Under the pieces are notes generated by a model. The model worked only from the letters and a program-made list of their open reading frames with translations. It was not told where the DNA came from and did not search any database. DNA of 64,000 bases from Pseudomonadota bacterium (lineage in GTDB: Bacteria; Pseudomonadota; Gammaproteobacteria; Burkholderiales; Burkholderiaceae_B). The position numbers and the translations under genes were made by a program. Below, piece by piece: positions 52,931-61,801 of this stretch. The stretch spans positions 3,666-67,665 of the forward strand of contig JAEXOO010000006.1 in assembly GCA_023439305.1 (NCBI GenBank), in the 5' to 3' direction. Within the stretch, counting starts at the first letter, position 1, and every line of letters begins with the position of its first letter.

Positions 52931-53219
52931 TCTGGCTTGCTCAGCCTCGGTTGCATTTTCCTCAGCAAAGACGCCATTCCCGCTTCAGGCCAAGCGGCGG
53001 GGCTGGATGCCTTGCCGGCGAATCGCTACGGGCGCGCCTTGAACTCGCCCGGTGATGCGTCCCCCGGACGCATCACAAGCGTCGGTCTCAGACAGCAAGG
53101 CGCTTGCCTCCCTGCGCGCTTCGCCGCCTGCGGCAAGCCATCTGACTCGCCCCGCCGCTTGGCCTGAAGCGGGAATGGCTCAGTGTGGCAGGTCATGAAC
53201 CGAGGCTGTTCAAGCCAGA
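52931..53219. repeat. Nested concentric inverted repeat, about 290 bp, noncoding
   Basis: The 359 bp between the apt terminator and the autotransporter stop contain no credible gene but a series of paired arms sharing nearly the same centre (about 53064-53076). The arms are: TCTGGCTTG 52931-52939 with 53211-53219; AGCCTCGGTT 52943-52952 with 53198-53207; a perfect 31-bp arm 52973-53003 with 53149-53179; 53006-53017 with 53131-53142 (one mismatch); GCGCCTTG 53034-53041 with CAAGGCGC 53096-53103; and a perfect 11-bp hairpin GTGATGCGTCC 53052-53062 with 53066-53076. The whole would fold as one long interrupted hairpin. It may be a MITE-like or REP-like element or a structured RNA. No target-site duplication or transposase is evident. 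Confidence 0.9.
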
Positions 53220-53278
53220 GCCTGACAGCCCCGAGAGTGTTGTGACGCCTCTGATTTCTGTCCTTGCGCGTTGTATTT

Positions 53279-56062
53279 CTAGAATTTGACCTTCAGGAAA
53301 AGCGAACCCGCGTGATCCTGGTTGCGGCCTAATTGGCCTTGATAGTTCAGGCCGAACGACGTGCGGTCGCTCGCCAGCAATTCGGCGCCCAGTTCCATGA
53401 CGGCGGCATTCTTGGCAATCGGTGCGCCGCTGATGCGAAAGTCGCTGCCGGGCAAGGCGGCGAAGGCCAGTTGGCGTTCGGGCAGGGTATCGCCCATGGC
53501 GTGGCGCCAGCCCAGGCCGGCAGTCAGGGCGATGCTGGCGTTCTTGAGTTCCACCGTTGTCTTGCCGCGCAGGCCCAGGGTCAATGTACTCAGGTCTTGA
53601 TGCTGAGAGCTGCCGCGCAGCGCAGCCTGGCCGCCTGTTTCTGTAAAGGAACCGTTGCGTAGTTGATGCCAGTTTACGTTGGCATACGGCTCGAGCTGTG
53701 ACCGTTCTCCTACCGGCAGGGCATAGCCTAGCTGGGCGAAAGCCTGCACGCTGTGCGCTTTGTAATCGGATTTCAAGGTCTGCGGCGTACCCAGATCGAC
53801 TTGGCGGCGGCTGTCCAGGTTATGGCGGGTGTAGGCGCCGCCGGCCAGCAGATTCAGGCTGCCGGGGCCGGTCCTCCAGCTTTGCGTGCCATACAGGGCG
53901 GCGCTGTAGCTGTTGCTGCGCGAGGAGTGACGGCGGTCATCAAGCTTGATGCGGTTTTCCAGATAACCCAGCGCAGCGCCCAAGCGCCAGCCCTGACGGC
54001 CCAAAGCGGTATCTCCGCCCAGGAACAGGCCGCCCGCATCGTGGCGCACGTCGCGGCTGTTGCCGTCGCCGTCCAGTTCGCGTCGCTGCTTGATCACGTC
54101 CGCCCACAGCACGGTATCGTGGCCGATGGTCTGGCGGGCGGCAGTGGCCTGGCGCGCCAGGGTGTGTGGCAGCAGATCGCCGTTGCCCAGCAGGGCGGAT
54201 GCCGTGCCGGCGTGGATCTGTCCTTGCAGTTGCTCCATATATCCCGCGACCTGGCCTGCATTGGCATTCAACAGGGTGTCGTAGATTTCATTCATGGCTG
54301 CGGGCGGCTGCTCGGAGGCCGGATCCAGCGCGTTGGCTACGGCTGTCTGGTTGGCGGTGTCGGCGTAGCGGGCGAATGGGATATCGTTGCGCTTGATGAG
54401 CAGCGACAGGTCCTGACCGCGCAGCAGGGTGGGTGACAGGAATGCCATGCTGTAGGTGATATGGGAGAATTCGCCTGTTACGCCTTGGCTGGCTTCCAGA
54501 AAGGAATAGGGCACATTCTGCTGATAGGGGCCTCCGGCCAACTTCAGGGTACCTGCGATATGCGCTTTGCCGCCCACCACCAGGCGGTCGGTAGCGCCGG
54601 CTGGGCCGACTTCCAGTTCGTGTACCGATCCGTCGTGCGCCGTGTAGTCGCCGCTGACCGTCAAGGTACCGACCGAGTTGCCGGGAGCCAGAGTACCGAA
54701 GTTATCGACCTGGCTGACCGTGCCTGCGCCGCCCAGTGTGCCGGCAGGCTCAATGGTGACGGCGGAGGTCAGTGTGCCGTTCACGGCCAGGCGCCCGCCG
54801 CTGACCGTTGTCGGTCCGCTGTACGTGTTGGCGCCTGTCAGTTGCAAGGAGCCTGCGCCGCGCTTGGTCAACCCGCCGTTGCCGCTGATGTCGTTGGAAA
54901 AGGTGGAGTCAAATCCCAAGGTATCCACATCGAACTGGCGGGTGAATTGGGCGGGTCCGCGTACGGCCTTGCCTACATTCATCAGTCCCCAGCCATAGAC
55001 GGCGGGGTCGCCCATGTCGGTGGCCGTGGTCAACAGGGTCTGTTGCAGGTGATAGGCGGTGAAATAAGGAAAGGCTTCCTTGACCAGGGCGGCGGCGCCG
55101 GCGACATGCGGGGCAGCCATGGAGGTGCCGGACTCGGTGGCGTAGCCGCCGTTGGAGTTGACTGAGTAGATACCCGGTTCGTCCCCGCCGGGCGCTGCCA
55201 GGCACCATTCTGCCGCCACGCCGCAACGATTCGCATAGGGGGCCAGTTGTCCTTCTTCGTTCAGGGCCGTGACGGCCAGCCAATTGTCTTTCAGTTCAGG
55301 GAACCAATGGGGGGATCCGGCAAGCAGATCGGGATGGGGCTGGATTTCATTGCCGGTGGCGAAAACCATGAGCGAGCCCGCGGAGACGCTGTTGCGAAAG
55401 GCGTCGACGGAAAGGGGGATCCAGTCCTGGGCATCCTGTGCAGAACTGTAGTCAGTGACATTGCACGGCGGTTCAGCCGAGAAGTCGTTGCAGCCATTCA
55501 CTCCAAGGCTGCTGTTGATGATGGGGATATTGTGCGCAGTCAGGAGGTTCCAGCCCTGGGCAGCGGCCCTGTCGAAGGCGGCGATTTGCTCCTTGGGACT
55601 GGGGTCATCAGCTTCATTGAGGTCTGTTACGTGGTAGGCCACGGCGAACAGGCTGCTGTTGAAGGCGACGCCGTGCATGCCAATGTTGTCGCGCCTAGCG
55701 CCGATGATCCCGGCGACATGGCTGCCATGACCGGCGGATTGGGGCATGTCCGGATCTTGGTCTATTCCAAACCCAGGGGCATAGGGCGTGTTGGCTTTAA
55801 AGTCAAAGCCGCCGACGATGGCGCTGGAAAGCTCCGGATGGCTGGCTGCGATACCCGAGTCCAGATAGCCTACTGTCACACCTTTACCCGTAAACCCCAA
55901 GGAATAGGCGTCTGCAGCCCGCACCATTTCCAGGCCGGCCTGGCGTTTGTATTCCAGGGTCATCCAGTCCAGAGCCGATGCGGCCTGGGCGGCAGGCTGG
56001 AAAACCAGAGCCAGCATACCGGCCTGTACCAACAGGCCGGTGGTTATTTTCTTGCGCGACAT
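53279..56062 (-). CDS. Subtilisin-like (S8) serine protease autotransporter
   Basis: Type Va autotransporter of 927 aa. A signal peptide ends near AQAA (residue 28). The S8 domain has the triad Asp68 (YLDSG), His112 (GHGSHVAG) and Ser314 (SGTSMAAPHVAG), plus oxyanion Asn238 (ATGNE). A PATR-like repeat (GAGSLQLTGANTYSGPTTVSGGRLAVNG) and stalk follow at about 395-520. The C-terminal beta barrel is at about 655-927 and ends in Phe. It resembles Bordetella SphB1 and Neisseria NalP, which process other surface proteins, but it lacks their lipobox cysteine. It is monocistronic, convergent with apt. Whether it self-cleaves is unknown. Confidence 0.94.
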   Translation of the reverse strand: MSRKKITTGLLVQAGMLALVFQPAAQAASALDWMTLEYKRQAGLEMVRAADAYSLGFTGKGVTVGYLDSGIAASHPELSSAIVGGFDFKANTPYAPGFGIDQDPDMPQSAGHGSHVAGIIGARRDNIGMHGVAFNSSLFAVAYHVTDLNEADDPSPKEQIAAFDRAAAQGWNLLTAHNIPIINSSLGVNGCNDFSAEPPCNVTDYSSAQDAQDWIPLSVDAFRNSVSAGSLMVFATGNEIQPHPDLLAGSPHWFPELKDNWLAVTALNEEGQLAPYANRCGVAAEWCLAAPGGDEPGIYSVNSNGGYATESGTSMAAPHVAGAAALVKEAFPYFTAYHLQQTLLTTATDMGDPAVYGWGLMNVGKAVRGPAQFTRQFDVDTLGFDSTFSNDISGNGGLTKRGAGSLQLTGANTYSGPTTVSGGRLAVNGTLTSAVTIEPAGTLGGAGTVSQVDNFGTLAPGNSVGTLTVSGDYTAHDGSVHELEVGPAGATDRLVVGGKAHIAGTLKLAGGPYQQNVPYSFLEASQGVTGEFSHITYSMAFLSPTLLRGQDLSLLIKRNDIPFARYADTANQTAVANALDPASEQPPAAMNEIYDTLLNANAGQVAGYMEQLQGQIHAGTASALLGNGDLLPHTLARQATAARQTIGHDTVLWADVIKQRRELDGDGNSRDVRHDAGGLFLGGDTALGRQGWRLGAALGYLENRIKLDDRRHSSRSNSYSAALYGTQSWRTGPGSLNLLAGGAYTRHNLDSRRQVDLGTPQTLKSDYKAHSVQAFAQLGYALPVGERSQLEPYANVNWHQLRNGSFTETGGQAALRGSSQHQDLSTLTLGLRGKTTVELKNASIALTAGLGWRHAMGDTLPERQLAFAALPGSDFRISGAPIAKNAAVMELGAELLASDRTSFGLNYQGQLGRNQDHAGSLFLKVKF

Positions 56063-56334
56063 TGTTGCTCCCCGTGTTTCTTTGGTTCTTTACAGCATCT
56101 GGCGTGACATGATGCGGTGGCTTCTGTGGTTGACGTCAGAGTTCTGACATATATATAGCCTGCCCGTCATCGATTATCCGTGTAAAGCATTAAGAGAGAC
56201 ACAGCTGCAACCCGGCGGAGCAATCGTTCAACGCCTGACAAAGCGGTCAGAGTGGGGAAAAGGGCGTTTATTTTGGTATCTGATGGCGTTCCCCGGGCTT
56301 GTGCTCTTGGTGCCCGAGATACGCTGTATCGAGT
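56063..56334. other. 272-bp noncoding gap upstream of the autotransporter
   Basis: AT-rich control region of the minus-strand autotransporter gene. The alternating TATATATA (56150-56157) could serve as a -10 in either direction. On the minus strand TTTACA (complement of 56181-56186) is 23 bp away, too far. On the plus strand TTGACG (56130-56135) with a 16-bp spacer reaches TATATA (56152-56157), pointing away from the autotransporter into a region with no plus-strand gene. No protein-coding gene or strong terminator is visible. Confidence 0.5.
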
Positions 56335-56844
56335 CTATTGTTTATCAAGTCCTTGCCATGAATGGGATTTCAGCAACTGTCGCATTTTTTCGGGATCCAC
56401 GCTGTGGGCTGCGCCGAAACCGGCGACGTGACGTATACGCACAATGGCCAGGGAGAAAAAGTGGAAGTCCTGGAACGAGGTCATGAACTCGGTGTCTGGA
56501 AAGCGTGCCAGATACGCCTGGCGGGCCAGGCTCCAGTCATCTTCGCCTCGTATCAATTGACTGGCGCGGGTCTGTAGGGTTGCGCGAGGCAGATCATGCA
56601 CTGATTCAGTGTCCTGTTCGTTCTGACTGATCAGCAGGCTGGCATCGGGCCGCTGCATCAGGTAGCGCGTGTGGGCAGCCAGTTCACTGATGTGAATGAC
56701 AATGCTCTGCAGTTCAGGGGCGATTGCAAACGGAACCAAGGAGACGAAAGGAAGGCCGCGATTCGTGAGCGTACCCAGCGCGGCGGTGCGCCGTGACTGG
56801 AGCAATTGTTGAATGCCGGCCAGCAAAGGGGCATCGTCGGACAT
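56335..56844 (-). CDS. Pyridoxamine 5'-phosphate oxidase-like (HugZ-type) split-barrel protein
   Basis: FMN-binding split-barrel family protein of 169 aa. It opens with LLQSRRTAALGTLTNRGLPFVSLVPFAI, followed by IHISELAAHTRYLMQRPDASLLIS and LTRRASQLI-like LQTRASQLIRG, as in HugZ/HutZ-related proteins. The C-terminal HSVDPEKMRQLL helix is the DUF2470-adjacent type, but the heme-binding C-terminal extension of true HugZ is short or absent, so heme oxygenase activity is uncertain. The start at 56844 has GAGG upstream on the minus strand. Confidence 0.85.
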   Translation of the reverse strand: MSDDAPLLAGIQQLLQSRRTAALGTLTNRGLPFVSLVPFAIAPELQSIVIHISELAAHTRYLMQRPDASLLISQNEQDTESVHDLPRATLQTRASQLIRGEDDWSLARQAYLARFPDTEFMTSFQDFHFFSLAIVRIRHVAGFGAAHSVDPEKMRQLLKSHSWQGLDKQ

Positions 56845-56959
56845 GGGCAACCTCGGTGCGAATGAAGTGAAAAGCGGCTGCCTGAAAGCATACCCCATCG
56901 CTTAGCCAGCCAGGGGCGGGCGCCTGTCCTCGTACCAGCGATTTATACGGCAAGGCAAA

Positions 56960-56989
56960 AAAACGGACCGGCAAAAGCCGATCCGTTTT
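56960..56989 (-). terminator. Terminator of the FAD/Fe-S dehydrogenase gene
   Basis: AAAACGGA-C-CGGC (56960-56972) and GCCG-A-TCCGTTTT (56977-56988) with an AAAA loop form a 12-bp stem with one internal mismatch. The A tract on the left is a U tract for the minus-strand transcript that ends here. Confidence 0.9.
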
Positions 56990-57008
56990 CTGGCAGGGCG
57001 CAGACTGA

Positions 57009-60000
57009 TCAGACCAAGACGCGCTCGATGCCGCCCTCGTTGGCGCGGCGCACGTAGTCGGGCATCCAGTTTTCGCCCAGCATGTGCTTGGCCATTTCGA
57101 CCACGATGTAGTCGGCATCCACCTTGACGTCGTCCTTGTAGCGCGCCAGTCCTTGCAGGCAGGATGGACAGGATGTCAGGACTTTGACTTCGCCCTGGAA
57201 ACCGTCGCTGGCCAGAGCTTGCTTGTTCTTGAGCATCTCTTCGTTTTTGCGGAAACGGATCTGGGTAGAGATATCGGGACGCGAGACAGCCAGCGTGCCG
57301 GACTCGCCACAACAACGGTCGGCCTTGATGGTGGATTCTCCCACCAGCGACTTGACCGTCTTCATGGGGTCCTGCAGTTTCATGGGCGTATGGCAGGGGT
57401 CGTGGTACATGTAGCGCACGCCTTGCACGTCTTCCAGTTTCAGGCCTTTTTCCAGCAGGAATTCGTGAATGTCGATCAGGCGGCAGCCTGGGAAAATCTT
57501 GTCGAATTCATAGCCGGCCAACTGGTCATAGCAGGTGCCGCAGCTGACCACCACGGTCTTGATGTCCAGGTAGTTCAGTGTGGTGGCCATGCGATGGAAC
57601 AGAACGCGGTTGTCGGTGATGATTTTTTCGGCCTTGTCGCTCATGCCGTTGCCGCGCTGTGGGTAGCCGCAGCACAGGTAGCCGGGAGGCAGCACTGTCT
57701 GTACGCCGACATGCCAGAGCATGGCCTGCGTGGCCAGACCGACCTGCGAGAACAGGCGCTCGGAACCACAGCCGGGGAAATAGAATACCGCTTCCGAATC
57801 CACGGTCGTGGTGTTCGGGTTGCGGATGATGGGCACGTAGTTCGCGTCTTCGATGTCCAGTAATTTGCGGGCCGTTTGCTTGGGCAGGCCGCCGGGCATC
57901 TTGCGGTTGATGAAGTGGATCACCTGCTCGCGGATCGGCGCTTTGCCGATGCTGGCGGGCGGAGCCGCGATCTGTTTACGGGCCGGTGCGGCCAGCACGT
58001 CGTGGGCCAGGCGCTGGGCCTTGTAGCCTACATCGATCATGGCGGTGCGGGTGGCCTTGATGACGCGTGGGTCCTTGGCGTTCAGGAAGAACATGGCTGC
58101 TGCCGTACCGGGATTGAAGGACTTCTTGCCCATACGGCGCAGCAACGAGCGCATTTCCATGGAAACATCGCCGAAGTCGATATCCACCGGACAGGGGTTG
58201 TAGCACTTGTGGCACAGCGTGCAGTGATCACCCACGTCCTCGAATTCTTCCCAGTGCTTCAGGCTGATGCCGCGGCGGGTCTGTTCTTCGTACAGAAAGG
58301 CTTCGATCAGCAGCGAGGTGGCCAGGATCTTGTTGCGGGGCGAGTACAGGAGGTTGGCGCGCGGCACATGGGTGGCGCACACAGGCTTGCACTTGCCGCA
58401 GCGCAGGCAATCCTTGATGGCATGCGAGATCGAGCCGATCTCGCTACGCTGCATGATCAGTGATTCGTGGCCCAACAGGTTGAAGCTGGGTGTCCAGGCG
58501 CGGCTCAGATCAGCGCCCGGCATGAGTTTGCCGGCGTTGAAGTGATTGTCGGGATCGACTTCGCGCTTGTAGTTCTGGAAGGGTTCCAGTTCTTCCTGGG
58601 TCAGGAATTCGTATTTGGTCAGGCCGATGCCGTGCTCGCCGGAGATGACCCCGTCCAGGTTACGGGCGATCTGCATGATGCGCGCCACCGTGACATTGGC
58701 CTGCTGCAGCATGCCGTAGTCGTCCGAGTTGACCGGGATGTTGGTGTGCACGTTGCCGTCGCCGGCATGCATGTGCAGGGCCACGAAGACGCGGCTCTTG
58801 AGCACGCGGTCGTGGATGGCCTGCAGCTCGGCCAGGACGGCGGCGCAGTCGGCCCCCGGGAAGATGTGTTCCAGAGCTTCGCGGATTTCCGTCTTCCACG
58901 AGGTGCGGATGGTGTGGTCCTGCAGCAATTGGAAGATGCTGGCGTCGGCTTGCGCCTGAAGGCGCTCGGCGATGGCGGCAGCGTCCAGGGGCACGCCCAG
59001 TTCGGCCAGGGCCTGCTGGCTGCCGGCCAGCGGCATGTCCAGATTGTCCTGCAGCCATTGCCAGCGGCGGCGCACGTCCTGCACGACTTGCAATGCGTCG
59101 TGGCGGCGGGTTTCCAGGATTTCTTCGCGGGTGTGCTCGGCGTCGTCCGGATCTTCGATCTTGCCCACGGGCAGATCGCCCTTGAGGAAGTCTTCCAGTT
59201 CGCGCGTCAGGCGCAGTTTGTTGTCGGTGGAGAGCTCGATGTTGATGCGCTCGATCTCTTCGGTGTATTCGCCCATGCGGCGCAGCGGGATGACCACGTC
59301 TTCGTTGATCTTGAAGGCGTTGGTGTGGCGCGCAATGGCCGCGGTGCGGGCGCGATCGGCCCAGAATTTCTTGCGGGCTTCCGCACTGACAGCCACGAAT
59401 CCTTCGCCCGAGCGGCCATTGGCCAGGCGCACGACTTCGGAGGCGGCCTTGGCCACGGCGTCGGGGTCGTCGCCCACGATGTCGCCGATGAGCACCATCT
59501 TGGGCAGGCCGTTGCGCTTGCTCTTGGTGGCATAGCCCACAGCGCGCAGATAGCGTTCGTCCAGGTGTTCCAGGCCCGCCAGGATGGCGCCGATGCGCTT
59601 GCCTTCGCCATTCAGGTAGTCGATGACCTCTACGATGGAGGGCACGGCCTCTTTGGCCTGGCCGAAGAACTCCATACAGACAGTGCGGGTATGGGCCGGC
59701 ATGCGGTGCAGCACCCAGCGCGCTTGCGTAATCAGGCCGTCGCAACCTTCTTTTTGAATGCCTGGCAGGCCTGCCAGGAACTTGTCGGTTACGTCTTTGC
59801 CCAGGCCTTCCTTGCGGAACCGGCGGCCTTCGATGGACAGGGTTTCGGTGCGCAGCAGTTGGGCGCCAGGCGCATGATTGCCGTCGAACCATTTGAGCTC
59901 GAAACGGGCCATGTCCACATCGTGGATCTTGCCCATATTGTGCTCCAGGCGCGTGACCTCCAGCCAGTCGCCCTTGGGATCCACCATGCGCCACCAGGCG

Positions 60001-60950
60001 AGGTTGTCCAGGGCGGTGCCCCACAGGACGGCTTTCTTGCCGCCGGCGTTCATGGCGATGTTGCCGCCGACACAGGAGGCGTCGGCCGAGGTCGGATCCA
60101 CGGCGAAGACGGTGCCAGCTGCTTCCGCAGCCTCGGCCACACGGCGTGTGACCACGCCCGCGCCGGTCAGGATGGTGGTGACGGGGTGATCCATGCCGGG
60201 AAGCGAGCTTTGCTCGGGCTTGCCGATGGCGTCCAGCTTTTCGGTATTGATGACGACCGAGCGCCAGGTCAAGGGGATGGCGCCGCCGGTATAGCCGGTG
60301 CCGCCTCCACGCGGAATGATGGTCAGCTTCAGGTCGATACAGGCCTTCACGAGGGCGGCCATTTCGTTTTCGTGGTCGGGCGTGAGCACCACGAAGGGGT
60401 ATTCCACGCGCCAGTCGGTTGCGTCGGTGACGTGCGAGACGCGCGACAGGCCGTCGAACTTGATGTTGTCCTTGCCCGTCAGTCGCGACAAGCTGCGCAC
60501 GACTTGTTGGCGCAGGTCGCGGGTGTCGTTGAATTCCTGTTCGAAGGCGGCCACGGCTTCGCGGGCGGCGCGCAGCAAGCGCATGACTTTGGCGTCGCGC
60601 TCGGGCGCCGAGCTGTCGCGGCGATGGTCGATTTCGTTCAGGCGATGGTTCAGGGCTTCGATCAGTTGATGCTGGCGCTTGGGATTGTCCAGCAGATCGT
60701 CCTGCAGATAGGGGTTGCGCTTGACGACCCAGATATCGCCCAGCACTTCGAACAGCATGCGCGCGGAACGGCCGGTACGGCGTTCGGACCGCAGTTCGGA
60801 CAGCTTTTCCCACGCTTCTTCGCCCAGCAGCCGCAGGACGATTTCCCGGTCCGAGTAAGACGTGTAGTTATACGGAATTTCACGCAGGCGCGGCGTGTTG
60901 GAGGTACTTGCCTGGGAGGCCAGGTACTGACTTGCGATGGGGGCGTTCAT
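57009..60950 (-). CDS. Giant FAD-linked dehydrogenase / Fe-S (GlcD-GlcF-like) fusion with DUF3683
   Basis: Soluble or peripheral flavo-iron-sulfur enzyme of 1313 aa that would oxidise a 2-hydroxy acid and pass electrons to quinone. Order: DUF3683-type N-terminus (about 20-165), FAD-binding PCMH domain (about 185-400, [17 protein letters not shown]), FAD-oxidase C-terminal domain (to about 830, [12 protein letters not shown]), and two 4Fe-4S motifs ([11 protein letters not shown] near 850; [12 protein letters not shown] near 915). Two CCG domains of the HdrD/GlcF type follow (CCGYPQRG near 1090 and DRCCGESG near 1213). It is like YdiJ-type D-2-hydroxyglutarate dehydrogenases but longer. The ATG at 60950 is preferred to TTG 60965. 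It is a single gene with its own terminator. Confidence 0.92.
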   Translation of the reverse strand: MNAPIASQYLASQASTSNTPRLREIPYNYTSYSDREIVLRLLGEEAWEKLSELRSERRTGRSARMLFEVLGDIWVVKRNPYLQDDLLDNPKRQHQLIEALNHRLNEIDHRRDSSAPERDAKVMRLLRAAREAVAAFEQEFNDTRDLRQQVVRSLSRLTGKDNIKFDGLSRVSHVTDATDWRVEYPFVVLTPDHENEMAALVKACIDLKLTIIPRGGGTGYTGGAIPLTWRSVVINTEKLDAIGKPEQSSLPGMDHPVTTILTGAGVVTRRVAEAAEAAGTVFAVDPTSADASCVGGNIAMNAGGKKAVLWGTALDNLAWWRMVDPKGDWLEVTRLEHNMGKIHDVDMARFELKWFDGNHAPGAQLLRTETLSIEGRRFRKEGLGKDVTDKFLAGLPGIQKEGCDGLITQARWVLHRMPAHTRTVCMEFFGQAKEAVPSIVEVIDYLNGEGKRIGAILAGLEHLDERYLRAVGYATKSKRNGLPKMVLIGDIVGDDPDAVAKAASEVVRLANGRSGEGFVAVSAEARKKFWADRARTAAIARHTNAFKINEDVVIPLRRMGEYTEEIERINIELSTDNKLRLTRELEDFLKGDLPVGKIEDPDDAEHTREEILETRRHDALQVVQDVRRRWQWLQDNLDMPLAGSQQALAELGVPLDAAAIAERLQAQADASIFQLLQDHTIRTSWKTEIREALEHIFPGADCAAVLAELQAIHDRVLKSRVFVALHMHAGDGNVHTNIPVNSDDYGMLQQANVTVARIMQIARNLDGVISGEHGIGLTKYEFLTQEELEPFQNYKREVDPDNHFNAGKLMPGADLSRAWTPSFNLLGHESLIMQRSEIGSISHAIKDCLRCGKCKPVCATHVPRANLLYSPRNKILATSLLIEAFLYEEQTRRGISLKHWEEFEDVGDHCTLCHKCYNPCPVDIDFGDVSMEMRSLLRRMGKKSFNPGTAAAMFFLNAKDPRVIKATRTAMIDVGYKAQRLAHDVLAAPARKQIAAPPASIGKAPIREQVIHFINRKMPGGLPKQTARKLLDIEDANYVPIIRNPNTTTVDSEAVFYFPGCGSERLFSQVGLATQAMLWHVGVQTVLPPGYLCCGYPQRGNGMSDKAEKIITDNRVLFHRMATTLNYLDIKTVVVSCGTCYDQLAGYEFDKIFPGCRLIDIHEFLLEKGLKLEDVQGVRYMYHDPCHTPMKLQDPMKTVKSLVGESTIKADRCCGESGTLAVSRPDISTQIRFRKNEEMLKNKQALASDGFQGEVKVLTSCPSCLQGLARYKDDVKVDADYIVVEMAKHMLGENWMPDYVRRANEGGIERVLV

Positions 60951-61086
60951 GGCGATAGTTGGCAATGCCCGTCAAGGGCGCTCGGGCTCGAGCGGATATG
61001 CAAAAGACAAGTGTATACGAATCCCCGTCTCGATGCCCTCATACCACCGCGCCGCGTACTGGATAAAAGAGCGTGTTTGCAGCTAT

Positions 61087-61635
61087 TTACCAACCCAGAT
61101 GGGGGAAAATCCACAGCAACCCTGCCGTCATGGTTATATACCGCGCCAGTTTGCCGATGGCCATGTAGATGCTGCAGGGCCAGAATGGCAGACGCAGCCA
61201 GCCGGCGACGGCACACAGGGGGTCCCCCACCACCGGCAGCCAGGAAAAAAGCAGGGCGGCAGGGCCCAGACGGGTCAGCCAGCGGGAGCTGAAGGCGTGC
61301 CAGCGTCCGGCAGTCTTTTTCTTGAGAGCGTCGCCCTGGCTTGAGTCGGCGTGATGGGGATGTTTCAGGCGCCAGGATTCGTAGGCTTTTTCTGCGCCGG
61401 ATCCCATGGCGTAGCTGATCATCCCGCCCAGCGTATTGCCTACAGTGGCTATCAGCACGGCGGGCCAGAACATGTGTGGTGAGAGTTTGACGTAGGCGAA
61501 GACGGCCGGTTCGGAGCCCAGTGGCAGCAAGGTTGCGGACACCAGGCTGATGGTGAAGATGGCGCTCAGGCCGACTTCAGGCAGGGACAGGGCGGCCAAA
61601 AGCCAGTTGATGGAGTCGTGCAGCCAGGCTTGCAT
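61087..61635 (-). CDS. YqaA-type SNARE-associated (DedA-like/VTT) membrane protein
   Basis: Inner-membrane protein of 182 aa with about four hydrophobic helices. Conserved features are TISLVSATLLPLGSEPAVFAYV, the glycine-rich IATVGNTLGGMISYAMG and the re-entrant-like FSWLPVVGDPLCAVAGWLRLPFW, matching YqaA. Related DedA proteins affect lipid flipping and membrane potential; YqaA itself is uncharacterised. The start at 61635 puts the first helix at the N-terminus, and the upstream frame lacks family similarity. It is divergent from ilvA. Confidence 0.88.
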   Translation of the reverse strand: MQAWLHDSINWLLAALSLPEVGLSAIFTISLVSATLLPLGSEPAVFAYVKLSPHMFWPAVLIATVGNTLGGMISYAMGSGAEKAYESWRLKHPHHADSSQGDALKKKTAGRWHAFSSRWLTRLGPAALLFSWLPVVGDPLCAVAGWLRLPFWPCSIYMAIGKLARYITMTAGLLWIFPHLGW

Positions 61636-61693
61636 GTGAAAAAAGGGTCGGGTCGCAGGAGTGAAAGTGGACGCCAGCAGGAGTGTCCGCCTA

Positions 61694-61702
61694 TGGTATT
61701 CT
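61694..61702 (+). promoter_or_regulatory. Possible extended -10 promoter of ilvA
   Basis: TGGTATTCT matches the extended -10 pattern TGnTATAAT in four of six hexamer positions. No -35 is evident. The predicted leader of about 90 nt is GC-rich with a small CCGCC/GGCGG hairpin near 61747-61758 but no leader peptide rich in Ile, Thr or Val. Confidence 0.3.
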
Positions 61703-61801
61703 GTTTTTCTTTTCCGGTGATGGAGCCCGCGGCAGGTGCCTAGGGACCGCCTGGGCGGCCATCCGTCGGGCGGCACGCCGGTTTTAATTTAAACCTGAAT
61801 C

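Noticed and set aside
58467..61292. A 941-codon plus-strand open frame opposite the giant dehydrogenase gene
   Set aside because: It is the antisense shadow of a G+C-rich gene with strong third-position bias; the translation is low-complexity and resembles no family, while the minus strand encodes clear domains.
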